Positions 1 to 9,064 of a stretch of DNA of 64,000 nt are shown piece after piece. This stretch comes from Mesorhizobium caraganae. GTDB lineage: Bacteria; Pseudomonadota; Alphaproteobacteria; Rhizobiales; Rhizobiaceae. The notes below the pieces were generated by a model. The model did no database searches. It was not told the DNA's origin and was given only the letters and a program-made list of their open reading frames with translations. The position numbers and the translations under genes were made by a program. The first letter of the stretch is position 1; each line of letters begins with the position of its first letter. The stretch lies in the NCBI RefSeq assembly GCF_016836705.1, contig NZ_JAFCGY010000007.1, positions 124,001 through 188,000 on the forward strand, read 5' to 3'.

Positions 1-2
1 AC

Positions 3-404
3 ATCGAGGCAGATTTTGCGATCTCGAAGCCGGTCCCATGCGATCATGTCCGGGTTGGTCAGTTGGCGTCCAATCTTCTCGGCAACGCGCTTACGCATGG
101 TGATCGAAATCAGGCGATCAGGCTCCAGGCTATCACAGAGCAGGACGAATTCGTGCTCTGGGTCGGGAACAAGGGAAAGCCCATTCCCCAAATTGCCATG
201 AAACGCCTGTTTCAGCCCTTCGTCCGTGGTGGCGCCAGCGGTCAGGGACTTGGTCTAGGCCTGCACATCGCCTCTGAAATCGCGAAAGCCCATGGCGGAA
301 CGTTGACGGCAGAGTCGTCCAATGTCGAGACACGGTTCACGTTTCGAATGCCTCTAGCGCGGGCTCGAGACGAGGTGCGAACTGTGAGCCAAAGATCTCG
401 ATGA
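3..404 (+). CDS. Sensor histidine kinase, C-terminal ATPase part (cut by window edge)
   Basis: The frame is open from the first bases, so the 5' end lies outside the window. What remains is the HATPase_c catalytic domain of a two-component sensor kinase: the N-box (LLGNALTHG), the G1 box (VGNKGKP), an F-box-like stretch (RLFQPFVRG) and the G2 box (GLGLGLHIASEIAKAHGG). This domain binds ATP and phosphorylates the conserved His of the dimerisation domain, which is missing here with any sensor region. The short tail after the last beta strand (FTFRMPL) is ordinary for the family. Signal and partner regulator cannot be told. The domain call is firm; the subfamily is not. Confidence 0.85.
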   Translation: MEADFAISKPVPCDHVRVGQLASNLLGNALTHGDRNQAIRLQAITEQDEFVLWVGNKGKPIPQIAMKRLFQPFVRGGASGQGLGLGLHIASEIAKAHGGTLTAESSNVETRFTFRMPLARARDEVRTVSQRSR

Positions 405-1503
405 ACTCGCCGTCGGCCCCGGCGCGCAATGACTCTGGCTAGCTTCAGCCGCTCGACTCAAGGCCGCAACCGCTTCCTGTTCGGGAAGCGTCGGCACCGA
501 GATGCAAACTCGACAGCAAAGACCTCATCATCATGAAAGAGAGCAACCCGAGTGCGTGATCGAGCAGACCGCCAGCTGAAAAAGGCGCCTAACGGCTTCT
601 TCGAATGGATGCCCACATACCGGGGCGATCCGCCCAACTAGAGGGGGGTGGGACGCTTTGAAGTGAATGCCTGCTTACCGAACTTGATTGGCTAACTTCG
701 ATCCTGGCCGGACGGCGGTCGTCCAGGCCCAGATCATTTGAGGCGTCTTGTCGTCAACGACAGCCCGCGCTCCGTCCCGGCGCGCACCGCGCTCATCGCG
801 GTAGTCCGGCACGGTGGCCGTCGGGTCAGGCTGTTTGTGCGTTGTATGTCCTATTTGCGGCAGCCGATCCGTCGAAGCTCCCCGGCCGTTTCCCGCAGCG
901 ATGAGTTCGCTCATTTGCCCTGCATGGCGCCTTCAGTACAGTTTCACAATCAAATCCATCACCTCAGAATCCGCGGAGTAGAGACAATGTCGTTGCTGTC
1001 ACCGCCGCCCTTTCCTAAGACGGCAGGCGCTCCGCCCTACGGTAACAGACAACATCAGGCTAATGCGGGAGGCGGCCCCCTCGCCCCCATCGCCGCCCGT
1101 TTCGCCAAGCGGTGTGGCCAAGGCGCAGTGGCGAAGGGGAAGGGGCTCACGGTCGGGGTGTTGCCGGTCGCCGCGAACCTTCTTCTGCTTGTAGTTGAAT
1201 TCGCTGGACATCCGAGCTCCGCACGCAACCAGACGGGGGGCCCAGATAAGCGGGCAGCTAGCCTTGTCCAGGCCTTTTTAATAAGCGGCGGGCCGGGCTT
1301 TGTTGCCTGAGAAGGTACCCGTCGCTCTTAGGTGACTGAGAGCGACGGGCGGTGTTGCCTGAAATGCGGGACTGGAACTTAGCCGCAGGCGGGATGCTAA
1401 AACCGCACGGTAAATAAAGTATTTAAAAGCCCGTCGGGGCTTGAAAGACGAGCATCTTCGGTCATCGGAGTGGCCGGGCCATTGGTTCCTTGGCCTTCAA
1501 GGG
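405..1503. other. No supported gene; one hairpin
   Basis: About 1.1 kb between the kinase tail and the OmpA terminator. Open frames exist on both strands, but none has a ribosome-binding site together with recognisable protein sequence. The only clear structure is the stem-loop at 1318-1349. The decamer TGTTGCCTGA occurs just before and just after it. Confidence 0.5.
1318..1349. repeat. Perfect 11-bp stem-loop
   Basis: CCCGTCGCTCT (1318-1328) and its exact complement (1339-1349) enclose a 10-base loop. No T-run follows on either strand, so it is not a standard intrinsic terminator. The copies of TGTTGCCTGA on either side suggest a small repeat element rather than a gene end. Function unknown. 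Confidence 0.5.
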
Positions 1504-1538
1504 TCTCGCGATTCGGCGAGCGTTACCGAATCGCGAGA
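1504..1538 (-). terminator. Stem-loop after the OmpA-family gene
   Basis: A 13-bp perfect stem (1504-1516 with 1526-1538) and a 9-base loop lie 10 bases past the stop codon of the minus-strand OmpA-family gene. There is no U-tract, so it may work as a Rho-dependent end or an mRNA 3' stabiliser. Confidence 0.6.
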
Positions 1539-1547
1539 TTGTCTTGG

Positions 1548-3352
1548 TCAGTTGGCGCTGGCGACGGGCGCCACAAGCGGGGTGATGCGGCGAATAGCGA
1601 CGCGGCGGTTCTGTCTTTCGGGCCCTGTCGTGTTCACCTTAAGATAGCGCTCGCCGTAGCCTTGGGTCGTCAGGTTCTCTGGCGCGATGCCAAAGGCGTT
1701 GGTGAGGGCCTCGGCAACTGCCTCGGCTCGCTGGTCGGACAAGGCCAGGTTTGCATTGTCGCTACCGACCGCATCGGTATGGCCCTCGATCAAGAAGGTT
1801 TCCGCCGGGTTCTTCCTCAGCAGCCGCTCCATTGCGTCCGCAACGCCTTGCAGCTTTTTGACTTCGCTGTCCGAGATCATCGCTGAACCGGACCCGAAAT
1901 TCAACGTGTCGAGGTCAACCCGCCGGGCGATGTCGCGCACACGCGCCGAGCGTTTAACCTCGTCGACCGAGTAGAGGCGCTGGACCTTTTCCACCGGCGG
2001 TTGCTCGAGGAAGGTGTAGTAGTCGCCGGGATCCTCTATCAATTCCGACTCCAGGATGTATTGCTTGCGCGGGATGTTGAGCCGCATCGGTGGCAAGTCA
2101 TCTCCAGGATCGCGCCAATCCTGCACGTCCTGGTAAAACCGCTCGTCGACATAGCTCAGCACATACTCGCGGCCGTCGGGCGTTATGCGGGAGCGCTGGA
2201 TGACGTCGCCATAGCGGTTGCGGATGGTGACGATTTGGTTGCCGTTGTCGCGAACGATCGTCTCGCGGGTGCGGCCGCCCGGCAAATCCTCGTAGTACAC
2301 ATCCTTGGCACCACGGTTCATTCGCGGCGCTTCGTTGCTCTCGACTATCGTCTGGCTGTTGAACTGGATGATGACCCGGCCGCCAATTTCCGTGAGGACA
2401 TCGGCGCCTTTTGGACGCTCCAGAGCCTGGCTATCTGGCGCCTTGTCACGGCGGGTACCCTTTTCCTCCGTCACCGGAACGATCTTCTCCGGCTTGATCT
2501 CCTGCTGCGCTGCCTTGTCGTCCGCAGGGGGTGGTCCAGCGTCTGCAGGGGCAGCTTTAGGTGCAGTGGCCTGACCGTCATCGCTCTGCTGAGCAGGCGG
2601 TTTGCCGTCCTTGCCGGGACGTTTTACATCCTTTTGGCTATCGAGGATTGGTGCAGCGTTCGGATCGGCTGGCGACTCGCCCTGGACTGGCTTTTCGCTT
2701 TGGGCGGGCGCCGCCGGCTCACCATTGGCTGGCTTTTGGGAGGTTGCAGGTTGCTGATCGGTTGAAGGTTGTTCTCCAGTCACCGACTGCTTTGGTGCAG
2801 GCGCCTCGGCGGCAGGCTCCTCGGCGGCTGGTTTCTTTTCTGGCTTGCTCGTAGGTTCAGCCGGCTGTTCGCCCTGGGCAAATGCAGGCTCAGCGGTGGT
2901 CGCAGGCGCCTGGGGAGCCGGGATGGGCAAAGGCGCCTGATCTGCTTGACTGGAGCTTTGTCGGGGGCCGGCTGGTCGGTGGGCGCTGGCACAGCCTCCG
3001 ACGCCGGCGCGGCCTCGGCCGGTGGAGCAGGCTGTTGCTTCGCGGACGGGTCAGCCGGTGGAGTGGGTTCTGGAACGGGAGCTGCCTCTTTTGGCTGCTC
3101 CTGAGGTTTTGGAGTTGGCTGTAGTTCGGTCGCTGGAAGTGGAGCAGCGTTTTCGGACGGTGCCTGCTGCCTCAGCGCGCAGACTTCTTCGGATTCGCCC
3201 TCCATACACTTTAACCTGACAAAAATTGGCGATGCGGATGTGATGAACCGTGCCGCGCCGAATGCTGCGCTGCTGAGCGGGGACCCGAACGGCGCCGAGG
3301 CGACGAGCAACCCGAGTGCGGTGCTGGCCAAAATCTTTGGTCGGCGTGTCAT
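1548..3352 (-). pseudogene. OmpA-family outer-membrane protein, frameshifted
   Basis: The gene starts at an ATG at 3352 with GGAG seven bases upstream and a signal-peptide-like N-terminus (MTRRPKILASTALGLLVASA). A long Pro/Ala/Gln/Glu-rich low-complexity region follows. The C-terminal 120 residues form an OmpA-like peptidoglycan-binding domain, with EGHTDAVGSDNANLALSDQR matching the family's TD..G....N..LS..RA signature and QNRRVAI near the end. Near 2940 the frame changes: VKQ continues as IRRLCPS in one frame, while the expected QAPLPIPAP lies in another, which fits two extra bases in a Gln-rich stretch. With the frame restored the protein would be about 600 residues. Translated as it stands, it would lose the OmpA domain. 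Genuine pseudogene and sequence error are both possible. Confidence 0.75.
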
Positions 3353-4623
3353 TGCAATTCTCCATGGTATCCCGTCGCTATCCAAACTGGCGCTGCCACA
3401 TTCGTTCCCATCCGATCTCAAATGGCGCGGTGCCAGGCGGATTAACGAGGAGCGGCTCCGGGAAAGCGCGGCCATGCAGTTGCGCGTCGCTAGTGCGCCT
3501 TAAATGCACCCGAGAACAAACTTAATAGACTCGCAAGGGCCTTCCTGTTCCGGCGGTTTTTGGGACGAAAAACGCCCGCCGGCCGGGAGACAGCGAGCGA
3601 CGGGCTTCCGGCCCTTTTGACCGCCCGATTATTGGGACCTGGCAGAATGTGCTCAGCGCCGCAGTCTGGCTTGCGCTGTAGGCAGACGACTTTAGTCAGT
3701 TTCAACAAATCCGTGCGGTTTAACAACCTGGTTTGGATTGCGAACCGCAAGCTGTTGCTTGCGCCGGTCATCGGCCTTGTTCGAAGGCGTAGGCGCTTCG
3801 GACAGGCTGCCATTGTTCAGATGCGGGCAGTGCTCATAATTATGGTCGCGCGCTCCGCAGCGAGAACAGCACATGTCGATTTGGTTGCGCGACTTGGATT
3901 TTTGTTGCACAGCTCGATCCAAACAAGCGGTTGCTCGATTATCCAGGACGCCGCGTCAACTGTTCGGACCGAGTATGATGAGTTGGGAAGCTTCAATGTC
4001 CACGGAACCGGATGAACATTCACAAGAATGCGCGTTTGACGCCGCTCGGTCGAGAGGATGCAGTTCAAGCAGTGCCAGGTAGGCGCCGCCAGCCCCCCGC
4101 AGGCGTTCCTAGAGAGGCCCGCACCCGGTATCGGGCAAAGGGTGCGGTCTCCCCCGGTCGCCTGGTGGGTTAGTTTTAAAGACGGGCGGCCCGGCTGCGT
4201 AGTTTGGGTTGTATACGCTCGGCGTCGTGGGGGCTCGCGATGATCTCGATGCGCACCATTAACTATTCGCCATGTTCCCGCGTCGGCTCACCAATCTTCC
4301 GCAGTGCGAAGCACAATCTCGCGCGGCTTTGCGGCACAATTCGTCTCAAAAAATGATTTTGGATTATCCCGACGCGATGCGAACTGCAGGTACCAGACGG
4401 GCACCGCCTGCAAAGTAAAGGTTGCTATCGGCGGATCTGCCACGATGACGGTACCAGAAATCCTGGCACCGAAATAACGGGGTCAGGGATTTTGTTTCAA
4501 TTGCGCCGTTGCCAGATAAGGGTCCGCCCAGGGCGACCTTAGGGGCTACCCGGTATCCAAGCAGGGCATGCAGGACTCATCATTCAGAGCCTGCTAAACT
4601 TCCGCGCGTATCGGAGGGATGTC
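3353..4623. other. 1.3-kb stretch with at most one small gene
   Basis: Between the OmpA gene and the methyltransferase I find only one weak candidate (3692-3922, minus). The rest has no good start sites or recognisable peptides. A short GGGC/GCCC hairpin followed by TTTT near 3601-3620 could be a terminator fragment. Confidence 0.4.
3692..3922 (-). CDS. Possible small zinc-knuckle-like protein
   Basis: This 76-codon frame (TTG at 3922; an internal ATG begins MCCSRCG) contains CSRCGARDHNYEHC, which has exactly the CX2CX4HX4C spacing of a zinc knuckle. The tail is basic and polar. No convincing Shine-Dalgarno sequence precedes either start. Zinc knuckles usually bind nucleic acid, but the spacing alone in a short frame may be chance. 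Low confidence that it is a gene. Confidence 0.3.
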   Translation of the reverse strand: MDRAVQQKSKSRNQIDMCCSRCGARDHNYEHCPHLNNGSLSEAPTPSNKADDRRKQQLAVRNPNQVVKPHGFVETD

Positions 4624-5613
4624 ATGCTCAATCCATCACAACAGATCATGAGGCTAGGCTTTGGATTCGCCGTGTCGCAGGCGCTGCGCGTCATTGTCGA
4701 ACTCGGCATCCCCGATCTCCTTGCTGTCAACGAGCAATCGGTGGATGAACTGGCGGCTGCCACTCAGTCAGATGCTGACGCGCTTTATCGTGTAATGCGA
4801 CTTCTCGCGCCGGAAGGGGTGTTTAAGGAAGTTCTGCCCCGTCATTTTGAGTTGACGGAGGTTGGTGCGGTGCTGCGCTCCGATAGACCGGGTCCTCGTG
4901 ACTTCGTCCGTATGATCAACAGCGAGGCCTATCTCGCCTTTGAGCAACTCTTGCACTCTGTCCGCACCGGAAAGCCGGCCTTCGACAAGGTGTTCGGGAG
5001 CCCAAGGTTTGACTGGCTGTCGGAACACCCGGAGCAAGCTGCCTTGTTTCAGCGCGCCATGGTCGCCTTGAGCCAAGGCAGTAACGAGGCCATTGCCGAA
5101 GCTTACGATTTCAAGCCATTCACGCGCATCGTCGATGTCGGCGGCGGGCATGGTCAGCTTCTCTCGGCGATCCTGGCCCGCAACCCTCATTTGAGCGGCG
5201 TGCTTTTCGATCTGTCTTCAGGCGTCGCGGCCGCGCGCCAGGGTGCCGGGGGCGACCTGCCGCGTACCGAATTTGTCGTCGGCGATTTTTTTGAAAGCGT
5301 TCCCGCCGGCGATGCCTACCTCATCAAGAAGGTCGTTCACGATTGGGACGATCGGCGTGCCGCGGAGATCCTGCGAAATTGCCGCAAGACAATGCTGCCG
5401 AACGGCAGGGTGCTTGTTGCCGAAACCCTCGTGCCGTCAGGTGACGAACCGAACCAGATCAAGCACATCGACGTGGTCATGCTCGCCGTCACCGGCGGCC
5501 AGGAGAGGACGCAGGCCCAATATGCAAGCTTGTTCGACGCCGCTGGGCTGCGCCTTGAACGAGTGATTCAGACCCGGGGACCTATTTCCATCCTCGAGGC
5601 GTGCCCAGCCTAA
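4624..5613 (+). CDS. SAM-dependent O-methyltransferase (Methyltransf_2 type)
   Basis: The protein has 329 residues, normal for small-molecule O-methyltransferases of the acetylserotonin/hydroxyneurosporene type. Residues 10-95 form the helical dimerisation and winged-helix region (ALYRVMRLLAPEGVF, FELTEVGAVL). The Rossmann domain follows, with the SAM-binding motif IVDVGGGHG near residue 168, the acidic VVGDFFES segment, and KKVVHDWDD carrying the likely catalytic His. GGAGGG sits just upstream of the ATG. It is a single gene with no pathway neighbours, so the substrate (a phenolic, polyketide or carotenoid hydroxyl) cannot be inferred. Confidence 0.88.
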   Translation: MLNPSQQIMRLGFGFAVSQALRVIVELGIPDLLAVNEQSVDELAAATQSDADALYRVMRLLAPEGVFKEVLPRHFELTEVGAVLRSDRPGPRDFVRMINSEAYLAFEQLLHSVRTGKPAFDKVFGSPRFDWLSEHPEQAALFQRAMVALSQGSNEAIAEAYDFKPFTRIVDVGGGHGQLLSAILARNPHLSGVLFDLSSGVAAARQGAGGDLPRTEFVVGDFFESVPAGDAYLIKKVVHDWDDRRAAEILRNCRKTMLPNGRVLVAETLVPSGDEPNQIKHIDVVMLAVTGGQERTQAQYASLFDAAGLRLERVIQTRGPISILEACPA

Positions 5614-6435
5614 TCAAAGATAGCCCTTGCCGGCTGCTCTCACACGACGTTCCGGTTCCGCACAATAGGCCGCCCGCGTCTTGGCCAAGGAAACCCGGCC
5701 AACACCATCGAAGGCGGACTGGCGATTGCGAGAAGATGTGTTGCGAGCTTGCCCACCGCACTAGCTAAAGGTTGATGCTGCGGCAGGTTATGACACTTCG
5801 ATCGCCTGCTTGAGATCGGGTGCTCCCTCCGATCGGCCCGCGCTTCGTCACCACATCGCTCATAACGAGTTGACCGGCCCGACCAACGCGGGATGGTCGT
5901 TGGGCACCTCGTTGATGACTGTCGCCTGACCTCGCGGCCAACCCGATTGAACTGCAACTGGCCGTCGACGTCGCGGCTGAGGATTGTCTTTCACACTGTC
6001 TTTGGGCATTGTCGGGTCAGCCGGGCGGACAATCTCAATCCGGCCGATGTTTACTTCGGACGCGGCCAGACCATCCTGTTGCAACGAGAAGGGATCAAGC
6101 GAAAGACCATCGAACTGCGGCGCTTGCATCATCGCAAAGCCGCCCCCTAAAATGACAACCCTGATGAGCCAGAGCCTCCACTAAATCAGCCCGCCATCTG
6201 TCTCAAAACTCTGAAACGGACATCACACAACCCAGCAACCTCCCGAGGGTTCGGAGGGTGCCCTGACTTCGGGGTACGGTATAGAATTCTAGCGAGTGCA
6301 GGATAGTGCACTCTGATGGGGACAGCGAGCTTTCCTGTTTCCCTGCGTCTTCGTGTCGGGTCCGTAGGCGCTGACTTACGATGTCGATAAAATACTAGAG
6401 ATCGACATCAGGGGAAACATTTAGGAGAATGGACC
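5614..6435. other. No intact gene; possible remnant at 5950-6150
   Basis: Nothing with start signals is visible. Around 5950-6150 both strands keep open frames with unusually ordered peptides (minus: MMQAPQFDGLSLDPFSLQQD; plus: ILLQREGIKRKTIELRRLHH). I take this as a fragment of a once-conserved mobile or hypothetical gene, but I cannot name the family or decide the sense strand. Confidence 0.3.
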
Positions 6436-7263
6436 ATGGCGATCTTTATGGACCGGCACGATCTCAAAGGAACGACGGCTGCAGAAATAGCCGAGGCGCA
6501 TCGCAAGGACCTCGAAATCCAGGATCAGTATGGCGTAAAATTCCTGACCTACTGGTTCGACGAAAACCGGGGGACTACTTTCTGTCTCGTCGATGCGCCT
6601 GACAAAGACACCGCCCAGTGCGTGCACCGCGAGGCCCATGGTCACGTTGCCGGTGAGGTTGTCGAGGTGGCGCTTTCCGCAGTGGAGGCCTTTCTCGGAC
6701 GGATTCAGGATCCGGAGCCGCCCTCCGGCCATTCGTCCGCTGATTTAGACTCAGGACATCGAGCAATCATGTTTACCGACATCGTCGGTTCGACCAAAAT
6801 GACCGAGCGTCTCGGTGACCGGGTGGCAACGGAAATGGTTCGAGCGCATGATTCCATTGTGCGCAGGTGCTTGAACGTATCACGCGGCCGTGAGGTGAAG
6901 CACACCGGCGACGGCATTATGGCATCATTTGCCTCCACTGCGGAGGCGGTCGATTGCGCGATCGCAATTCAGCAGGGTTTCGATCGATACAACCGCGGAA
7001 ATGCAGAGCCGATCCATATCCGAATAGGGTTGGATTGCGGTGAGCCGGTCGAGGACAGCAACGATCTCTTCGGCTCTACCGTCCAACTTGCTGCTCGACT
7101 ATGCTCTGCAGCTTCTACCGACCAGATTCTGGTTTCGGAGAACATACACCACGAGCACAGCAGCCCCGGTATTTTTGTGCCAACCAAACGGCGGCGGCTG
7201 AAGGGATTTTCGCATTCGGTGCCGGCGTTTGAGTGTGCTTGGAACGCTGCCGGCACCGGCTAG
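6436..7263 (+). CDS. DUF4242 domain fused to class III adenylate/guanylate cyclase
   Basis: The protein has 275 residues. Residues 1-90 resemble the DUF4242 fold (MAIFMDRHDLKG, CLVDAPDKDTAQCVHREAHG), a small ferredoxin-like domain reported to bind nickel. Residues 105-265 are a class III nucleotidyl cyclase domain: IMFTDIVGSTKMTERLGD has the first metal-binding Asp, GREVKHTGDGIMASF the second, and IRIGLDCGEPV and LFGSTVQLAARLCSAA follow. Product (cAMP or cGMP) is not readable with confidence. AGGAG lies nine bases before the ATG. There is no membrane segment, so the protein is cytosolic. The His/Cys-bearing N-terminal domain may make cyclase activity metal-dependent; this is inference. Confidence 0.85.
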   Translation: MAIFMDRHDLKGTTAAEIAEAHRKDLEIQDQYGVKFLTYWFDENRGTTFCLVDAPDKDTAQCVHREAHGHVAGEVVEVALSAVEAFLGRIQDPEPPSGHSSADLDSGHRAIMFTDIVGSTKMTERLGDRVATEMVRAHDSIVRRCLNVSRGREVKHTGDGIMASFASTAEAVDCAIAIQQGFDRYNRGNAEPIHIRIGLDCGEPVEDSNDLFGSTVQLAARLCSAASTDQILVSENIHHEHSSPGIFVPTKRRRLKGFSHSVPAFECAWNAAGTG

Positions 7264-7420
7264 CCACGTGGCGGAGGAATGACTTTGCCCGGTACAGCAG
7301 CATTGACCAACCCGGACAATGGCCGCTTTCTCCAACGGCCCTCCGATCAAAGAACGGCCTCGAGTATAAATCGATTTCATTCGCAAAGTCCGACAAGCCG
7401 TAGCAGGCAGCTTCGGTCGA

Positions 7421-7551
7421 GGGTGAACGTCCGCTCAGCGGTGCCTCCCACGCCGCCTTCGCCCGGCGCGCGCGAGGCGCTGCTGGCCCAGCACCGCGCG
7501 ATCTACAAAGCGGTGAAGGCCGGCGATCCCTCAGCCGCCCGGCACCTCCTA
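7421..7551 (+). pseudogene. GntR-family regulator, FCD-domain remnant
   Basis: The frame reads EALLAQHRAIYKAVKAGDPS followed by AARHLL, which matches the C-terminal FCD ligand-binding domain of FadR-type GntR regulators (usual form: H..I..AI..GDP.AA...). No winged-helix N-terminus precedes it, and after about 44 codons the homology stops in unrelated sequence. It is a dead gene fragment. Recognition rests on this short motif only. Confidence 0.5.
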
Positions 7552-7936
7552 TGCTGTTTGTCAGCGCTCGGGCTCCGGGGTTGTGGCGGGGCCGATCCTT
7601 GGAATCGGAGCGCAGTATGAGGGAGATGGCCGCTGACTTTGGACGGCGGGTCTTTCTTTTGGTAAGCGGAGCTAGGAAGCGTCACCCCCGTAGGACGCCT
7701 GCTGGCTCTATCGAAAGGTCCGCCAGCAGGAGCCTGCGGGCTCTGAGTGGAATAGCCTAAGCTCTTAGGTGGGCGTCGGCTCTGCCACCGCCGGAGCAGC
7801 CTGCGGTGACGCCGTCACCGATGTCAGCCTGCTCTTCTTGTCCAGGCTTTTCATAAACACGCTTTTTCATAATCACCCCTGTTAGCCCTCGATCTTCGGC
7901 GTTGCCTTGCTCGAACGGGGACTTTCAGGGTCAAGT

Positions 7937-7968
7937 GGCCCGCGCGTTCGGTCAAGGCGGCGCGGGCC
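7937..7968. repeat. GCCCGCGC/GCGCGGGC hairpin, copy A
   Basis: GGCCCGCGC (7937-7945) pairs with GCGCGGGCC (7960-7968) across a 14-base loop. The same stem recurs at 8138-8166 and 22613-22647, and a variant lies at 31021-31051. All are intergenic. Confidence 0.6.
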
Positions 7969-8137
7969 GACCATGATAGATTCATCTTGGTCACCGGCAA
8001 ACGCTGAGGGAGCACGTACCAGGTGAGTCACAACAGTCTTGGTGACGGGACGTTCCGGCCATGCAATTACCTGGACATCGGTAAAGGCCTGATGCTGTCG
8101 TGTTGTCGGTCATTCGGGCTCCTTGGCGAGTTGGAAA

Positions 8138-8166
8138 GCCCGCGCCTCTTCGGGAACGGCGCGGGC
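8138..8166. repeat. GCCCGCGC/GCGCGGGC hairpin, copy B
   Basis: GCCCGCGCC (8138-8146) pairs with GGCGCGGGC (8158-8166) across an 11-base loop. Same family as the copies at 7937 and 22613. Confidence 0.6.
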
Positions 8167-8268
8167 CGATCGGAGGCCCGATCTTCGGCGAGCGATGGAG
8201 GGCACCACCCTCCGCAGGCCTCAACCATCTGCGGCGGCTAATGTTCCGTCAAGCCACGGTCTCCCACC

Positions 8269-8293
8269 GGAACCTAGCCGGGCTGCCGGCGTT
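8269..8293 (+). promoter_or_regulatory. EcfG (general stress sigma) promoter of csbD
   Basis: GGAAC (8269-8273), 16 bases, then CGTT (8290-8293): an exact match to the EcfG/RpoE2 consensus of Rhizobiales. It ends 32 bases before the csbD start codon. CsbD proteins are typical general-stress targets, which supports the assignment. Confidence 0.75.
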
Positions 8294-8325
8294 TCAACTG
8301 CTGTGCAACCAAGGAGGCCACGGCC

Positions 8326-8529
8326 ATGGATTGGAACCGCGTTGAAGGTAACTGGAAGCAGGTCAAGGGCAAGGTCAAGGAACAGTGGGGCAAGCTGACT
8401 GACGACGATTTGGACCGTATTGCCGGCAAGCGCGATCAGCTTGAAGGAAAGATTCAGGAGAGATACGGCATCGAGAAGGACCGGGTCCGGAGAGACATCG
8501 ATGACTGGTACTCGATGCAAGGTTGGTAG
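8326..8529 (+). CDS. CsbD family general stress protein
   Basis: A 67-residue hydrophilic helical protein with the CsbD signature: MDWNRVEGNWKQVKGKVKEQ, then WGKLTDDDLDRIAGKRDQLE and GKIQERYGIEKDRVRRDIDD. AAGGAGG stands nine bases before the ATG. It is transcribed from the EcfG-type promoter just upstream and ends at a strong terminator, so it forms a single-gene unit. CsbD-like proteins accumulate in stationary phase and under osmotic or heat stress, and their molecular role is unknown. A decayed second copy lies at 37206-37350 and is nearly identical over the C-terminal 45 residues. Confidence 0.93.
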   Translation: MDWNRVEGNWKQVKGKVKEQWGKLTDDDLDRIAGKRDQLEGKIQERYGIEKDRVRRDIDDWYSMQGW

Positions 8530-8561
8530 ATCGGGATCTCTATTCAAGGACCTGTAATCTC

Positions 8562-8586
8562 AAAGGGCGCCCGATGGGCGCCCTTT
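8562..8586. terminator. Bidirectional intrinsic terminator
   Basis: AAAGGGCGCCC, a 3-base loop (GAT), then GGGCGCCCTTT: a perfect 11-bp stem with flanking A and T runs. It lies between csbD (plus) and the convergent zinc-ribbon gene (minus) and can serve both. Confidence 0.85.
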
Positions 8587-8594
8587 CTGTTGAT

Positions 8595-8930
8595 TCATTC
8601 ATCTTTCCAGATTACCCGCCGCTGCCATCGAATCTCAACCAGGCGTCGGTACCTGATCGTCACATGCTCTTGCCCCACCGGGTGGAACAGTTCCGCGCTC
8701 ATTGATTCCTTGTGGCCGCATTTTTCGCAACGAACCTTTGCTCGCACCTGATCAATCGAAACGTTGCCGAGCACCTCGCACAACTCTTTCGGTTTGTAGA
8801 ACCGCTTGATGTTGCAATGCCCGCACCGGATGCGTGCTACCTGCCCGGCGTCGTGGGCATGCAACAACGTCCAAGGGACGCCCTTCGGCCACTTTTCTGG
8901 TTGCTCCGGCATGCCTGGAAATGGGAGCAT
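8595..8930 (-). CDS. Hypothetical zinc-ribbon protein
   Basis: A 111-residue protein with two CXXC-type pairs, CGHC (about residue 36) and CEKCGHK (about residue 69), spaced as in a zinc ribbon. The tail is basic (IRYRRLVEIRWQRRVIWKDE). I do not recognise a named family. Small two-cluster ribbons like this are common in Rhizobiales and often bind nucleic acid or act as structural modules. It converges on csbD over a shared terminator. The start at 8930 (ATG) is the only clear one. Confidence 0.6.
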   Translation of the reverse strand: MLPFPGMPEQPEKWPKGVPWTLLHAHDAGQVARIRCGHCNIKRFYKPKELCEVLGNVSIDQVRAKVRCEKCGHKESMSAELFHPVGQEHVTIRYRRLVEIRWQRRVIWKDE

Positions 8931-9064
8931 TTTCGCATCTCGTCAAGCCGGGGTTGACTATTTTGTTCTTATTTTGTTCACTGTTGCCAGGATAGCCACA
9001 GGAGGCGGGCCGAGGCATCAAAGAAGCGATGGCTGGCTTGCCACAGTGAATGGGAGAAATCGTT

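Larger units (their letters stand above)
7552..8268. other. Intergenic stretch with two GC-rich hairpins
   Basis: No gene is supported. The stretch contains two copies of a GCCCGCGC...GCGCGGGC hairpin (listed separately) and leads into the csbD promoter. Confidence 0.5.

Noticed and set aside
738..1310. 190-codon plus-strand frame near the left edge
   Set aside because: No RBS, composition of untranslated GC-rich DNA, and the hairpin region follows. I could not relate it to any protein.
2001..2765. Long plus-strand frame opposite the OmpA-family gene
   Set aside because: It lies antisense to a well supported gene and its residues show the Leu/Arg-rich shadow composition; no RBS.
5860..6150. 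Small gene on either strand around 6 kb
   Set aside because: Both strands look ordered but no start, RBS or family could be established; recorded only as a possible remnant.
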